This document shows positions 15,701 through 24,131 of a DNA stretch of 33,071 bases, piece after piece (the stretch's first letter is position 1; each line of letters opens with the position of its first letter). Where the stretch lies: contig JAEWAU010000051.1 in the NCBI GenBank assembly GCA_023391535.1, positions 1 through 33,071 of the forward strand, given 5' to 3'. The DNA comes from Bacillota bacterium (GTDB lineage Bacteria > Bacillota > Clostridia > Oscillospirales > Ethanoligenentaceae). The position numbers and the translations under genes were made by a program. The notes beneath the pieces were generated by a model that was not told the DNA's origin, made no database searches, and saw only the letters and a program-made list of their open reading frames with translations.

Positions 15701-17164
15701 ATGACCATTATTATTGCGGACGACGAACGTATTGTGCGTCTGGGTCTTATCAGCATGCTGGAGGAGCTTTATCCTGCGGCAAACACCTATCTGGAAGCCA
15801 AGAACGGATATGAGCTTGTCAGCCTGGTTCAGGAATACCATCCTCCCGTAATCTTTGTGGATATCAAGATGCCCGTTAAGGACGGGCTGACGGCGATTCG
15901 GGAGGTCGGGGAAAAATCCCCCGGTACGAAATGCATTATTCTCACCGGATACTCGGAGTTCGAATACGCCAAAAAGGCCATCTCCCTGAACGTGCTCGAT
16001 TATCTGGTGAAGCCCGTCGGCCCGGAGGACCTTTCCAAAGTCGTCGAAAAAGTGTCCGCGCTGCTGGCGGCTGAGCGGCAGAGCGCGCTGGCCCGCTTTG
16101 AGCAGCAGGTTTCTTCGGCGCTGCGAAGCCCCGCCGTGTTTGCGCCGGCTCCGCCGGACCAGGCGGCTTCCGGCGGTTCCTATACGGTTCTCGTGCTGGA
16201 AACCGCTTATGCGCGGCGGGACGACCCGGCCGAATGCCATGCAAGGCTGGAGGAGCTCTTTTCCGCGGAATATGTCAGGCAGAGCAACACGTCGTTCCGG
16301 TATGCCGTTCAATTTTTGGAGCCGCACATCCTATGCGTTGTTTTCTGCGCGGCGCAGCCGGTTTCGGGGGATTGCCTGGGCAAGCTCCAGATGCTTTCCG
16401 CAAAAATGGAAAAGGAGGAACGCCCGTTTTCGGCCCTCTTCAAGCAAGGCGCAAAATCGATGGAAGAGGTGCACGCCGCCTGCTTCGGAATGCTTCGCCT
16501 TTTGCCGCTCTGCTGCATCCGCGGGTTCGGCCAGGTGACGGAATACCGGAATTTCGCCGCCCTTCCGGATTTCGAGAGACTGCAGCAGTTCGCCGCCGGC
16601 CTTCGCGGCATTGCCGCGGCCTTCCTCAACAGCGATGAAATCAACTATAAGGCCGCCATCAACGGATTTTACCGCGAACCCGCCAACCGCCAGACCTTCG
16701 CGCGGGTGGAAAAAACGTATTTGCGGCGTTTCCTCCGCGCAAGCATGAACTTCGACGCCGATCTCCAGACATACGAGGGCTTTGTCCGTCAGCTGATCGA
16801 ATGCAACGACGCCATCTTCCGCCCGTCCGGGAAGCCGGTGCCGAACAACGTGGTCGCCTGGGTAAAGGAATATGTGGAAGATCATTATATGGAAGGAATC
16901 GGAATCAACTCGATGGCCGATCTGGTAGGGCTTACGCCGAATTATCTCAGCAAGCTGTTTCACGACATCACCGGCCAGAAATTCATCGATTACATCAGCG
17001 ACGTCCGCATTTCCAACGCCAAGAAAATCATCATGGAAAACGACGGCGTCAACGTAAAAGAGGTGTCGCAGCGGGTAGGCTATACGGATTCCCGCCATTT
17101 TGCCAAGGTGTTCCATAAGCTCACAGGGGAGTATCCCTCGGAGTTCCGCAAGGCTCCGTGCTGA
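15701..17164 (+). CDS. AraC-type response regulator, YesN-like
   Basis: A 487-residue two-component regulator. The receiver domain has the acidic pair ADDE near residue 7, Asp54 as phosphate acceptor (VIFVDIKMP), and a Lys in YLVKPVG. A divergent middle region follows, then two AraC helix-turn-helix motifs over the last 100 residues (MADLVGLTPNYLSKLFHDIT and VKEVSQRVGYTDSRHFAKVF). AGGAGG lies 14 bp before the ATG, longer than usual, but no better start was seen. It should be phosphorylated by the kinase encoded upstream and activate the divergent transporter operon and the downstream secreted hydrolase genes through the GTAGA repeats. Confidence 0.93.
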   Translation: MTIIIADDERIVRLGLISMLEELYPAANTYLEAKNGYELVSLVQEYHPPVIFVDIKMPVKDGLTAIREVGEKSPGTKCIILTGYSEFEYAKKAISLNVLDYLVKPVGPEDLSKVVEKVSALLAAERQSALARFEQQVSSALRSPAVFAPAPPDQAASGGSYTVLVLETAYARRDDPAECHARLEELFSAEYVRQSNTSFRYAVQFLEPHILCVVFCAAQPVSGDCLGKLQMLSAKMEKEERPFSALFKQGAKSMEEVHAACFGMLRLLPLCCIRGFGQVTEYRNFAALPDFERLQQFAAGLRGIAAAFLNSDEINYKAAINGFYREPANRQTFARVEKTYLRRFLRASMNFDADLQTYEGFVRQLIECNDAIFRPSGKPVPNNVVAWVKEYVEDHYMEGIGINSMADLVGLTPNYLSKLFHDITGQKFIDYISDVRISNAKKIIMENDGVNVKEVSQRVGYTDSRHFAKVFHKLTGEYPSEFRKAPC

Positions 17165-17242
17165 CCGGGCGCCGCCGGTTTTGCCCCGCTCCGGGGAACC
17201 ACCGGCGTCGCTTGTTTCTGATTTTGAGTAATCGCTCTGCCC

Positions 17243-17299
17243 GCGCAAAAGGCGGAGCCGGATCTGCGTATCCGGCCCCGCCTTTTGCGCGCCTTTTTT
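17243..17299 (+). terminator. Strong intrinsic terminator after the response regulator gene
   Basis: GCGCAAAAGGCGG and GCCGGAT pair with ATCCGGCC and CCGCCTTTTGCGC around a short loop, followed by GCC and a run of T. It separates the regulator genes from the hydrolase promoter. Confidence 0.85.
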
Positions 17300-17339
17300 G
17301 AGCAAGGCGATTTCCGCGTTCTTTCTTCTTTTGGCTGTT

Positions 17340-17405
17340 CTGTAGAAAATAACACACAAATCGTAGATTTGCAGTATAGGAGATTTTAATCACATTCGCT
17401 AAAAT
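17340..17405 (+). promoter_or_regulatory. Promoter and candidate response-regulator operator of the secreted hydrolase genes
   Basis: CTGTAGAA and TCGTAGAT have GTAGA cores at 17342 and 17363, 21 bp apart, with ACACAC between them and GCAG after. Exactly 25 bp later is the -10 box TAAAAT (17400-17405). Aligned without gaps to the minus-strand element at 13790-13750, 28 of 41 positions match, including the core spacing and the distance to -10. The predicted start near 17412 leaves a leader of about 215 nt. Confidence 0.7.
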
Positions 17406-17444
17406 AAAACATGGTTTTGCAGCATTAACGGGAACCACAAAGCA

Positions 17445-17630
17445 ATGCGTATCCGTATCTCCGGCCAAAAACAGCCGCCCCGCCGCACTCTGGCGGGAAA
17501 CCGCGCCGCCGGGGAACGGTTCTCCCGGGCGCTGCGGGCAAACGGGCGCGGCGGAAGAAAACGGGTATGCGGGCCGGCCGTGCAGTTTCGCATGGCGGCA
17601 ACAGAGAAATTTAAAGGAGGGCTAGTATGA
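17445..17630 (+). CDS. Possible leader peptide overlapping the hydrolase start
   Basis: A 61-codon frame in the 215-nt leader encodes a very Arg/Gly-rich peptide. Its TGA overlaps the hydrolase ATG (ATGA), the layout of translational coupling. No ribosome binding site precedes its ATG, and the composition may only reflect GC-rich leader structure. Treat as doubtful. Confidence 0.2.
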   Translation: MRIRISGQKQPPRRTLAGNRAAGERFSRALRANGRGGRKRVCGPAVQFRMAATEKFKGGLV

Positions 17631-20038
17631 TTCGGGCAAAAAGAAGAGCTGCCGCACTTATTCTGGCCATGGCGACGGTTGTCGTCATGATTTTGCCGGC
17701 CAGAGCGAAAGTGCAGGCCAGCGGCATTGTTACGGACGGCAATGCCACTATTTCCACTGTGAGCGAAAACGCATGGCATTTGGAAAACAGCGCGCTCACG
17801 GCGGATGTTTCCTTCGCGAACGGTTCGATCGATATGACCAGCTTTTACAACAAAGCCGCGCATTCGGAATATCTTACCGGATCGGGACCGAGGGAATTGT
17901 TCAACTATGTGCTCAGCGACGGGTCGGCTGCCAGCGCAATGGACGGCAACTGGACGCTGACGGATTCCCAGTTCAGCGATATCAACCTGTACGGCCGCAC
18001 ATGGGGGGAGCAGCTGGAAATCACGCTTACCTGCACCCAGCCGGTGAGCATGCAGGTAAAACTCGTATTCCAGCTTTACAACGGGGACGCGGGCATTCGG
18101 TACCAGTGCTATGTCAAAAACAATACGACGGGCAACCTGACCATTAAGTCTTCCGATGTGCTCCAGCTGAATTTTCCGAACAAGCCGCACACGGCCTATT
18201 ACGTGCCCAACATGATCTGGGCGAGCACCGGCGGCTCTTTGTACGACGCGCGCAACTGCGTGATGGCGTACAACTCGGGCGACGGCTGGTGCATGGCGCC
18301 GGAGCTCAACTGGCAAACCAATGCGGTGGTGGATTCCACGGTAAACCCCTCCACCGCATCGGGACAGGCGCCGTTCGGCGGCATCTACGCATGGGTCAAC
18401 GGAGAGCAGTCCGTCCGCTTTTCCACCAATCCCGCCTCGCTGCAGCTTGTGCTGTTCCCGGGGGAGGAGATGCCGTATCTCGCCGTGAACCTCACGGTAT
18501 TCAAGGGCGGTGAAATGGACGGCCGCGCGAGCGTGGAGGACCATTTCGAGCAGAGGTATAAATACTGGAATCCCACCACGACGCTGTCGCTCAACGATTG
18601 GGAGTGGTATTCGAGCGGCAACCGTACGGATGATTATTACCGGAATACGGTTGTGCCCACGGCTCTGGCGGGCGGATTCGACCGCCTCGACGTGGACGAC
18701 AAATGGAACCTTACGACGGACAGCACGGAACCGCTGGACGTGCCGGTCACAGGAAAGAGGCCCCTGCCCGCATTCACAACGGACCTTGCCTCGCTGTCGC
18801 AGTTTGTAACCGATCACGGGCTGCAGATCGGCTACTGGTTCAGCCCCTGCGGGTACTACCCCAGCGTGAAGGGAACCTTCGGCGCCCTGACGGTGACGAT
18901 GCCCGCCGCGCCGGCCACTTACGGCGACCTCGCGGACTGGAATCAGGTGCAAACCAAAATCAGCCAGATGGAAAACGTCCTGATCGGCCAGTATCATGCC
19001 AGCTGGACGCAGATCGATAAGCTCCAGCTCTACCAGAACACCACCCAGACCACCTATTCGAGCCCGAGCGACAGCGTCTACCGGAAAGCCGTAAATCTCG
19101 AAAAATACGAGAACTATTTTACGGACAAGTACCCGAATTTCGGCATGCGCATTACAAATCAGCTCGACTTGGGCGGCTCGCTTTCCAACCGCAACTGCGG
19201 CCTTATCGACCTTGCGGATAACGGAATGCTTTCGGCCAAAGGCGAGTTTAACGACGGCGATATCAATATCTGTTTCAACAGCTTCGGCTATTTCCCCATG
19301 AACAGCAACTTCCTGTATTACGCTTCTTCGGAGTGGTACGACACCACGGAGTGGATGTACGAATTCCTCAGCACGAGGGAATCCGTGCTGTACAGAAGCC
19401 CGACGCCGCTTCCCAATAATTCTTCGGACTTTATGGACGCGCGCACTCTCGCCCTGCTGAAAACGTTCAACACCTGGAGGAAAAATCCGCGGATCGAAGC
19501 GATTCTCGATGATTCCTTCCGCCCGGTGACCATGGACAACACCTATTCCTGGATGTACACCAACGCGGATAAATCCCAGGGAATCGTTATCGCCACGGAC
19601 GCCAATCATTCCAAAACCCCCGGCTTTACCGCGAAGCTGGATTGGCTCGATCCGGGCAAGACCTATCTCGTGCAGGATATGACCCTCAACGACAACGGAA
19701 CCTTCTCGAATTCTCTCGTGACGAGAGCAACGGGCGCGGAACTTAAGTCCAAAGGCTTCTATGTCGATTACAAGACCAATACCTCCAACGGCAAAGCCTA
19801 CTGGATTCAGGAGGACGACGGGCAGAACCTTCAGGTCGCCTATGCCGATTCCAATGTGAACGCCTATACGCAAAGCCTTTCCAACAATACGCTCACCGTG
19901 AACATCACGGCGGGAACGGCAAATTCCACCGCCAAGATCGCGGTGTACGACCGTTCCATGCCAAAAGAGCAGATTAAGAGCTGCACGCTCGATTCCAACG
20001 GCACCGGCACGCTGACCTTTACGATGTCCAATTCGTAA
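17627..20038 (+). CDS. Secreted glycoside hydrolase, clan GH-D-like (alpha-galactosidase-related)
   Basis: An 803-residue exported protein. A positively charged start (MIRAKRR) and hydrophobic core end at an Ala-x-Ala site near residues 25-31. A beta-sandwich region (about 35-290) precedes a TIM barrel with RLDVDDKWNL, GLQIGYWFSPCGYYP and WTQIDKLQLY. Asp464 in QIDK and Asp528 in GLIDLADNG sit where clan GH-D enzymes place nucleophile and acid/base; this is a pattern match, not proof. A C-terminal beta domain follows. No cell-wall anchor is present. AAAGGAGGG lies 5 bp before the ATG. It is first of three co-directional secreted genes and would cut polysaccharide outside the cell for the ABC transporter. 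Confidence 0.7.
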   Translation: MIRAKRRAAALILAMATVVVMILPARAKVQASGIVTDGNATISTVSENAWHLENSALTADVSFANGSIDMTSFYNKAAHSEYLTGSGPRELFNYVLSDGSAASAMDGNWTLTDSQFSDINLYGRTWGEQLEITLTCTQPVSMQVKLVFQLYNGDAGIRYQCYVKNNTTGNLTIKSSDVLQLNFPNKPHTAYYVPNMIWASTGGSLYDARNCVMAYNSGDGWCMAPELNWQTNAVVDSTVNPSTASGQAPFGGIYAWVNGEQSVRFSTNPASLQLVLFPGEEMPYLAVNLTVFKGGEMDGRASVEDHFEQRYKYWNPTTTLSLNDWEWYSSGNRTDDYYRNTVVPTALAGGFDRLDVDDKWNLTTDSTEPLDVPVTGKRPLPAFTTDLASLSQFVTDHGLQIGYWFSPCGYYPSVKGTFGALTVTMPAAPATYGDLADWNQVQTKISQMENVLIGQYHASWTQIDKLQLYQNTTQTTYSSPSDSVYRKAVNLEKYENYFTDKYPNFGMRITNQLDLGGSLSNRNCGLIDLADNGMLSAKGEFNDGDINICFNSFGYFPMNSNFLYYASSEWYDTTEWMYEFLSTRESVLYRSPTPLPNNSSDFMDARTLALLKTFNTWRKNPRIEAILDDSFRPVTMDNTYSWMYTNADKSQGIVIATDANHSKTPGFTAKLDWLDPGKTYLVQDMTLNDNGTFSNSLVTRATGAELKSKGFYVDYKTNTSNGKAYWIQEDDGQNLQVAYADSNVNAYTQSLSNNTLTVNITAGTANSTAKIAVYDRSMPKEQIKSCTLDSNGTGTLTFTMSNS

Positions 20039-20090
20039 GGCTCCGGAATCGTTACGAAACTTCCGTCCTTCGGGAAAGGCAGGTAAAACA

Positions 20091-20900
20091 ATGAGCAGAC
20101 TCGTAAAAGCATGTTCCATCGTTTTGGCGACGTTTACCCTTTCGGCGTTTATTCTCGTTCCGCACCGGCTTAACTTCCTGCGTGTCTCCGCCGACAGCAC
20201 GCAGCTGGTTCAGAACAACAGTTTTGAGTCGGGGCTGACCACCTGGCAGTATAAGGGCGCGACCGCCACGGCGGATACCAGCTTCATTAAGCCCGCCGAC
20301 GGCGCCGATCAGGTGCGCATCAGCCCCTCCACCGCCGCGTCCACCCACGGAATCTCCCAGTCGATTATCGTCCCGCAGTCCGGCGTCTATACATTCTCCG
20401 TTTCTGTCGCCGAAAACCAGCAGACGGCGGGAGGCGAAGTGGGAATCGTCCGCGCGGACGGCGAAAGCATTGTGAACTTTACGATTCCGTATACCACTTC
20501 CTACATCCAGCTTACCGCAACCGACATCCCGCTGGAGCAGGGGGACCAGATCCGTTTCTACGCGGTTGCCGGGCAGGCAACCACCTATATCGACGATTTT
20601 TCGCTCACGGCAGACAGTACCCAGAACACGCCGGTGTTCGGCAATATCACGTCCTTTACGGTTCCCGGCCAGGTTGGGTCCTCCGTTATCGACACGAACG
20701 ACCACACAATCTCGTTTACCATGCCGTCCGGAACGGATGTTTCCGCTCTGGTTCCGACGATCGGGCTTTCCGCGGGAGCAACCGTTTCCTATAACGGCAT
20801 TCCCCGCAACTTTATGGGCCGCGTGGTTTATAAAGTGAAATGCTCAAACAACTTGGTTCAGAACTGGACGGTATTCTGCGCCGGCTACGGCAAGAGCTGA
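20091..20900 (+). CDS. Secreted carbohydrate-binding-like protein
   Basis: A 269-residue exported protein with an N-terminal signal (hydrophobic residues 8-24, cleavage likely near VSA-DS). Residues about 38-180 resemble a CBM4/9-type jelly roll: it opens with LVQNNSFESGLTTWQ and ends IDDFSLTA, the usual boundaries of that fold. Residues about 185-265 form a second beta domain with ITSFTVPGQVG and NLVQNWTVF, like domains of the DUF5018 kind. There is no catalytic motif. It starts 52 bp after the secreted hydrolase and probably helps that enzyme engage the polysaccharide. The assignment to carbohydrate binding is by pattern and context. Confidence 0.65.
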   Translation: MSRLVKACSIVLATFTLSAFILVPHRLNFLRVSADSTQLVQNNSFESGLTTWQYKGATATADTSFIKPADGADQVRISPSTAASTHGISQSIIVPQSGVYTFSVSVAENQQTAGGEVGIVRADGESIVNFTIPYTTSYIQLTATDIPLEQGDQIRFYAVAGQATTYIDDFSLTADSTQNTPVFGNITSFTVPGQVGSSVIDTNDHTISFTMPSGTDVSALVPTIGLSAGATVSYNGIPRNFMGRVVYKVKCSNNLVQNWTVFCAGYGKS

Positions 20901-20993
20901 GGCCCCGCGGCGGAAGCGTCGGTCATTTTCTCAGAATCTTACGGTTTTTTATAGAACTTTAGTGAGCATGAAGCAAATGAAAGAGGTGGAGAG

Positions 20994-23309
20994 ATGTTGG
21001 GTGCTTTTGCATGGAAAAAAGTACTGACGACACTTTTATCCTGCTCGGTGGCCGCCGCCGCGACGCTGGCGGCTCCCGCCGCGGCGGGCGCGCAGGCGGT
21101 TGATTCCGTGGGCGTTTCCTATTCCGCCCACGTGCAGAAGATCGGGTGGCAGGCTCCCGTAGCAAACGGGGCCGATGCCGGAACCACCGGCAGGTCGCTG
21201 CGGGTGGAAGGAATCAAAATTCAGCTTACGGGGGCGCCCTCGGGCGCTTCCATCCAGTATCAGGCGCAGGTGCAGAAGATCGGATGGCAGGCGCCTGTGA
21301 CAAACGGGGCCTTGGCGGGCACCACGGGAAAATCCCTGCGCATCGAGGCGCTCCGGATTACGCTCAACGGGCTTAACGGCTATGAGGTGCAGTACAGGGC
21401 GCACGTCCAGCACATCGGCTGGACGGCCTGGCAGACGACGGCGAACGGTACGCCCATCGCTTCGGCCGCCGTGGCGGGAACCGTCGGGAAATCCCTGCGG
21501 GTTGAAGCGGCGGATATCCGCATTGTGAACACGAAGCCTGTCGCCGTCGGCGCCATCGCCGTCACGGCCGCGGGCAGCGCCGTTTCGGTAAAAGTAGGTT
21601 CGACGCTGCAGATGGGCGCCACGGTGACGCCGGAAAACGCGGCGAACAAAACGGTGGCCTGGTCCGTAACGCCCGGAACGGGCGCGGCCACGATCTCTCC
21701 GTCCGGTCTGCTGACGGGAACGGCCGCGGGTACCGTGATTGTTACCGCAGCCGCCGGCGACGGTTCGGGCGTGAAGGGCAGCGAAACCGTCGTGGTGCTT
21801 GCGGCGGATGCCGGCAGCTCTGGCGCCGTCTATACGGTCAACTTCAACACCCAGGGCGGAAGCGCGGTTGCGCCGATCACGGGGATTGAAGCGGGCTTTC
21901 CCGTTACGATGCCGGCGGCGCCGGTAAAGGACGGGAGCAGGTTTGAAGGCTGGAACACGGCGGCGGACGGCACCGGAGCCGTGTTCGACGCGACTTCTGT
22001 GGTGAACGCCAACATCACCGTATACGCGCAATGGTTCACTCCGTCCACGGATTTCTCCACGGCGGATACGGCCGCCGTGCTGGGCGTTACGGGTACGAGC
22101 ACTTCCACAGATAATCAAGGTGCTGTAGCCACGGCGGACCTCACCACGAATCCGGGCCGTGTCACCATCACGTCGGTGAACCCCGGTACGGCCACGATCG
22201 GTGTTTCCGACGGTACGAATTCGGCAGCCATTCCGGTGACGGTGAACGCCTTCGGCGCCATCACCGTGGGAACCATCCGCCCGTATACGGGAGCCTTTAC
22301 CTCACAGACGGACAAATCCGTTGCAAACGATCCTTCCGTGCTGAATATAACGGGAACATCGGCGATTTCGGGGAATCCGTCGGTTGCGACGGCGGATCTT
22401 ACAACCAATGCGGGCGATGTCACCGTCACGTCGGTCGGCATGGGCTCCACGTCGATTGAGGTTTCCGACGGCACGGGCACGGCGATTATACCGGTAACGG
22501 TGGACGCCACCGGCGCCATCACCATCGGAACCGTCGTGCCGTATCAGGCTTCGTTTACGCAGTCGGACAGCTCCACGGCGAATACGGTTGCCGTTCTTGG
22601 CCTTGCGGGCACTTCCGCCGCTTCCAGCAACGGCGCGGTAGCAACGGCGGACCTGAGTTCGCGTCCGGGTTATGTGACCATTTGGTCGGCAGGCGCCGGA
22701 ACGGCCACAATCACCGTGTTTAACGGAACCGAAGCGGCCTATCTTTTCGTAACGGTGGATGCCGCCGGCAATATCGCCATCGGGAGCATCCTGCCGTATG
22801 AGGGGGCCTTTACCCCTGAAACGGACAGCACCATAGCGAACACAGCCGCCGATCTGGGAATTCAGGGAACGGGCGTTTCTTCGAACGCTCCCTCCGTGGC
22901 GGCGGCGGACCTGAGTTCCAATAACGGTTTTGTAACCATCCGTTCGCTCGGCGCGGGGTTGGCCGTCTTCACCGTCACCGACGACAATCAGAACACGGCG
23001 GCCATTTCGGTTACCGTGGACGACGACGGCGCCATCACCATCAACAGCATCACGCCGTACGCGGGGGCTTTCAAGCCCGCGACGGGTTCGGTAACCAACG
23101 CTCAGCTCGGCCTGACGGCGGCAAGCGCGACCTCGGATGACTTGACCGTTGCGACGGTGAGCCTGACGGCGGACGGAATCGCCGTCACATCGGTGGGCGC
23201 GGGCGCGGCCACAATCACGGTTACGGATGAGACGCACACGGTGGCCGTTTCGGTCGCGGTGGATGCTACCGGCGCCCTCACCATCGGTACGGTGGTGCAA
23301 ATCTCGTAA
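20994..23309 (+). CDS. Secreted ChW / BIG2 / InlB-repeat surface protein with five C-terminal repeats
   Basis: A 771-residue exported protein. After a signal peptide (about 1-35) come three ChW repeats (about 40-78, 86-124, 132-177), each with the pattern HVQ-IGW and GKSLRxE. A BIG2 immunoglobulin-like domain (about 185-275) and one InlB B-repeat (about 280-350, FEGWNTAADG, VYAQW) follow. From residue 353 to the end are five tandem units of about 84 residues, each with VATADLT, TSVGxGTATI, and IPVTVDAxGAITIGT followed by PY in most. No LPXTG, SLH or other anchor is seen. ChW domains are thought to mediate surface or substrate contacts. AGAGGTGGAGAG precedes the ATG. Confidence 0.85.
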   Translation: MLGAFAWKKVLTTLLSCSVAAAATLAAPAAAGAQAVDSVGVSYSAHVQKIGWQAPVANGADAGTTGRSLRVEGIKIQLTGAPSGASIQYQAQVQKIGWQAPVTNGALAGTTGKSLRIEALRITLNGLNGYEVQYRAHVQHIGWTAWQTTANGTPIASAAVAGTVGKSLRVEAADIRIVNTKPVAVGAIAVTAAGSAVSVKVGSTLQMGATVTPENAANKTVAWSVTPGTGAATISPSGLLTGTAAGTVIVTAAAGDGSGVKGSETVVVLAADAGSSGAVYTVNFNTQGGSAVAPITGIEAGFPVTMPAAPVKDGSRFEGWNTAADGTGAVFDATSVVNANITVYAQWFTPSTDFSTADTAAVLGVTGTSTSTDNQGAVATADLTTNPGRVTITSVNPGTATIGVSDGTNSAAIPVTVNAFGAITVGTIRPYTGAFTSQTDKSVANDPSVLNITGTSAISGNPSVATADLTTNAGDVTVTSVGMGSTSIEVSDGTGTAIIPVTVDATGAITIGTVVPYQASFTQSDSSTANTVAVLGLAGTSAASSNGAVATADLSSRPGYVTIWSAGAGTATITVFNGTEAAYLFVTVDAAGNIAIGSILPYEGAFTPETDSTIANTAADLGIQGTGVSSNAPSVAAADLSSNNGFVTIRSLGAGLAVFTVTDDNQNTAAISVTVDDDGAITINSITPYAGAFKPATGSVTNAQLGLTAASATSDDLTVATVSLTADGIAVTSVGAGAATITVTDETHTVAVSVAVDATGALTIGTVVQIS

Positions 23310-23365
23310 TCCTGTTCCCGGCCGGGGCCGGAGTTTTCCGCCCCCGCCGGAAGCGGCAAGCAGAA

Positions 23366-23413
23366 AATGCGCTTTGAAAAGGCCCAAGGGCCCGATCAAG
23401 ACGCATTTTTTTT
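23366..23413 (+). terminator. Intrinsic terminator after the ChW-repeat protein gene
   Basis: AAAATGCG pairs with CGCATTTT around an inner GGCCC-AA-GGGCC hairpin and is followed by a run of T. It ends the secreted-protein transcript. Confidence 0.8.
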
Positions 23414-23636
23414 ATCTTTGGGGCCGGTGCTTTATTTAAACGGTTTCTGCGGATCTATTTTACGGCGTTTCCAGCCCGGGCGGAATTTATCTAGCCTGCG
23501 GCCGCGGGTAGGGAGGGCGGGAGAAAATTCCGCCGCCGGGTACCCGGCGGCGCGTTGAGCGAAGAAATCCGTGTTTTTAGCGCATCAAACGCACGGCCGA
23601 TATGGGGCCGCTTCGGCAACTGCCGGAAAACAGGCG
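23414..23636. other. Spacer with a perfect 22-bp palindrome
   Basis: No coding sequence is seen. CGCCGCCGGGTACCCGGCGGCG (written in two halves of 11: CGCCGCCGGGT and ACCCGGCGGCG, 23531-23552) is a perfect palindrome upstream of the duplicated promoter. No T tract follows. It could be a binding site or cruciform-prone element. Confidence 0.5.
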
Positions 23637-23697
23637 AAATACCCTTAAAAAACGATGCAAGAATCGATTTAACGAAAGCTTTCCGGCGGCTTATAAT
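23637..23697 (+). promoter_or_regulatory. Duplicated promoter element, copy 1 (microprotein)
   Basis: TTAACG (23669-23674) and TATAAT (23692-23697) are 17 bp apart. Upstream, AAATACC (23637) and GATGCAA (23654-23660) are shared with the promoter of kimA. Aligned without gaps, 44 of 61 bases match copy 2 (24132-24192), with identical spacing of every block. The two probably answer to one regulator. Confidence 0.75.
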
Positions 23698-23703
23698 ATA
23701 ATC

Positions 23704-23889
23704 CGCCGAAGAGTCGCGGTAATTTATCCGGCAATTTCAATTCAAATTTCCATAAGCTGCATTTCGCCTTTCCGCCTCCGGCGGCAAGGCGCAGCATAAG
23801 GAGCGTGCCAGAACGAATGAAAAATTGCCGTAAGGAAAACAAAATTGCCGAAGAACGACAAGCCGGCTCGGAGGAGGAGGCTGTGTATC
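23704..23889 (+). promoter_or_regulatory. Structured leader of the microprotein mRNA
   Basis: The leader of about 186 nt holds a long GC-rich hairpin (23756-23795) with nested stems CGCCTT/AAGGCG and CCGCC/GGCGG, followed at once by AAGGAG. CCGGCAATTT (23728-23737) can pair with either of two AAAATTGCCG copies (23821-23830 and 23841-23850), spaced 20 bp. The alternative pairings suggest a switch. It does not show the conserved blocks of the c-di-AMP ydaO riboswitch. Confidence 0.4.
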
Positions 23890-23979
23890 ATGTTGGGTGC
23901 CGTCATTTACGGAACACTTGCTATTTTGGCTGCACTGGTGATTGTGCAATATCTGCTTATCCGGCACGACTACCGGTAG
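23890..23979 (+). CDS. 29-residue single-span membrane microprotein, KdpF-like
   Basis: Encodes MLGAVIYGTLAILAALVIVQ followed by YLLIRHDYR: one membrane helix with a basic C-terminal tail. A very strong ribosome binding site (GGAGGAGGAGG) lies 9 bp before the ATG, and the gene has its own promoter and leader. Size and layout recall KdpF, the small stabilising subunit of the KdpFABC potassium pump, but no kdpABC is present; the next gene is the potassium importer kimA, 253 bp downstream under a copy of the same promoter. A role as an accessory subunit of KimA or another potassium transporter is inference. A longer frame overlapping it (from 23817) is judged a shadow. Confidence 0.65.
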   Translation: MLGAVIYGTLAILAALVIVQYLLIRHDYR

Positions 23980-24131
23980 AAGCCGGAGAAATCGCCGCCG
24001 AGGAGGGGACGAAAAAGCAAAATTGAACCAACCGGAATTTTCAACTACATAAAAGCACAGAGATTTCCGTTCAAAGCACAGCAATTGCACGGCAGACCGC
24101 CGCCGTTTCGTGCCATGCCTGCAGAAAGAAA

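Noticed and set aside
23805..24026. 73-codon frame overlapping the microprotein
   Set aside because: No family resemblance, poor start spacing, and it overlaps a much better supported membrane peptide in another frame.
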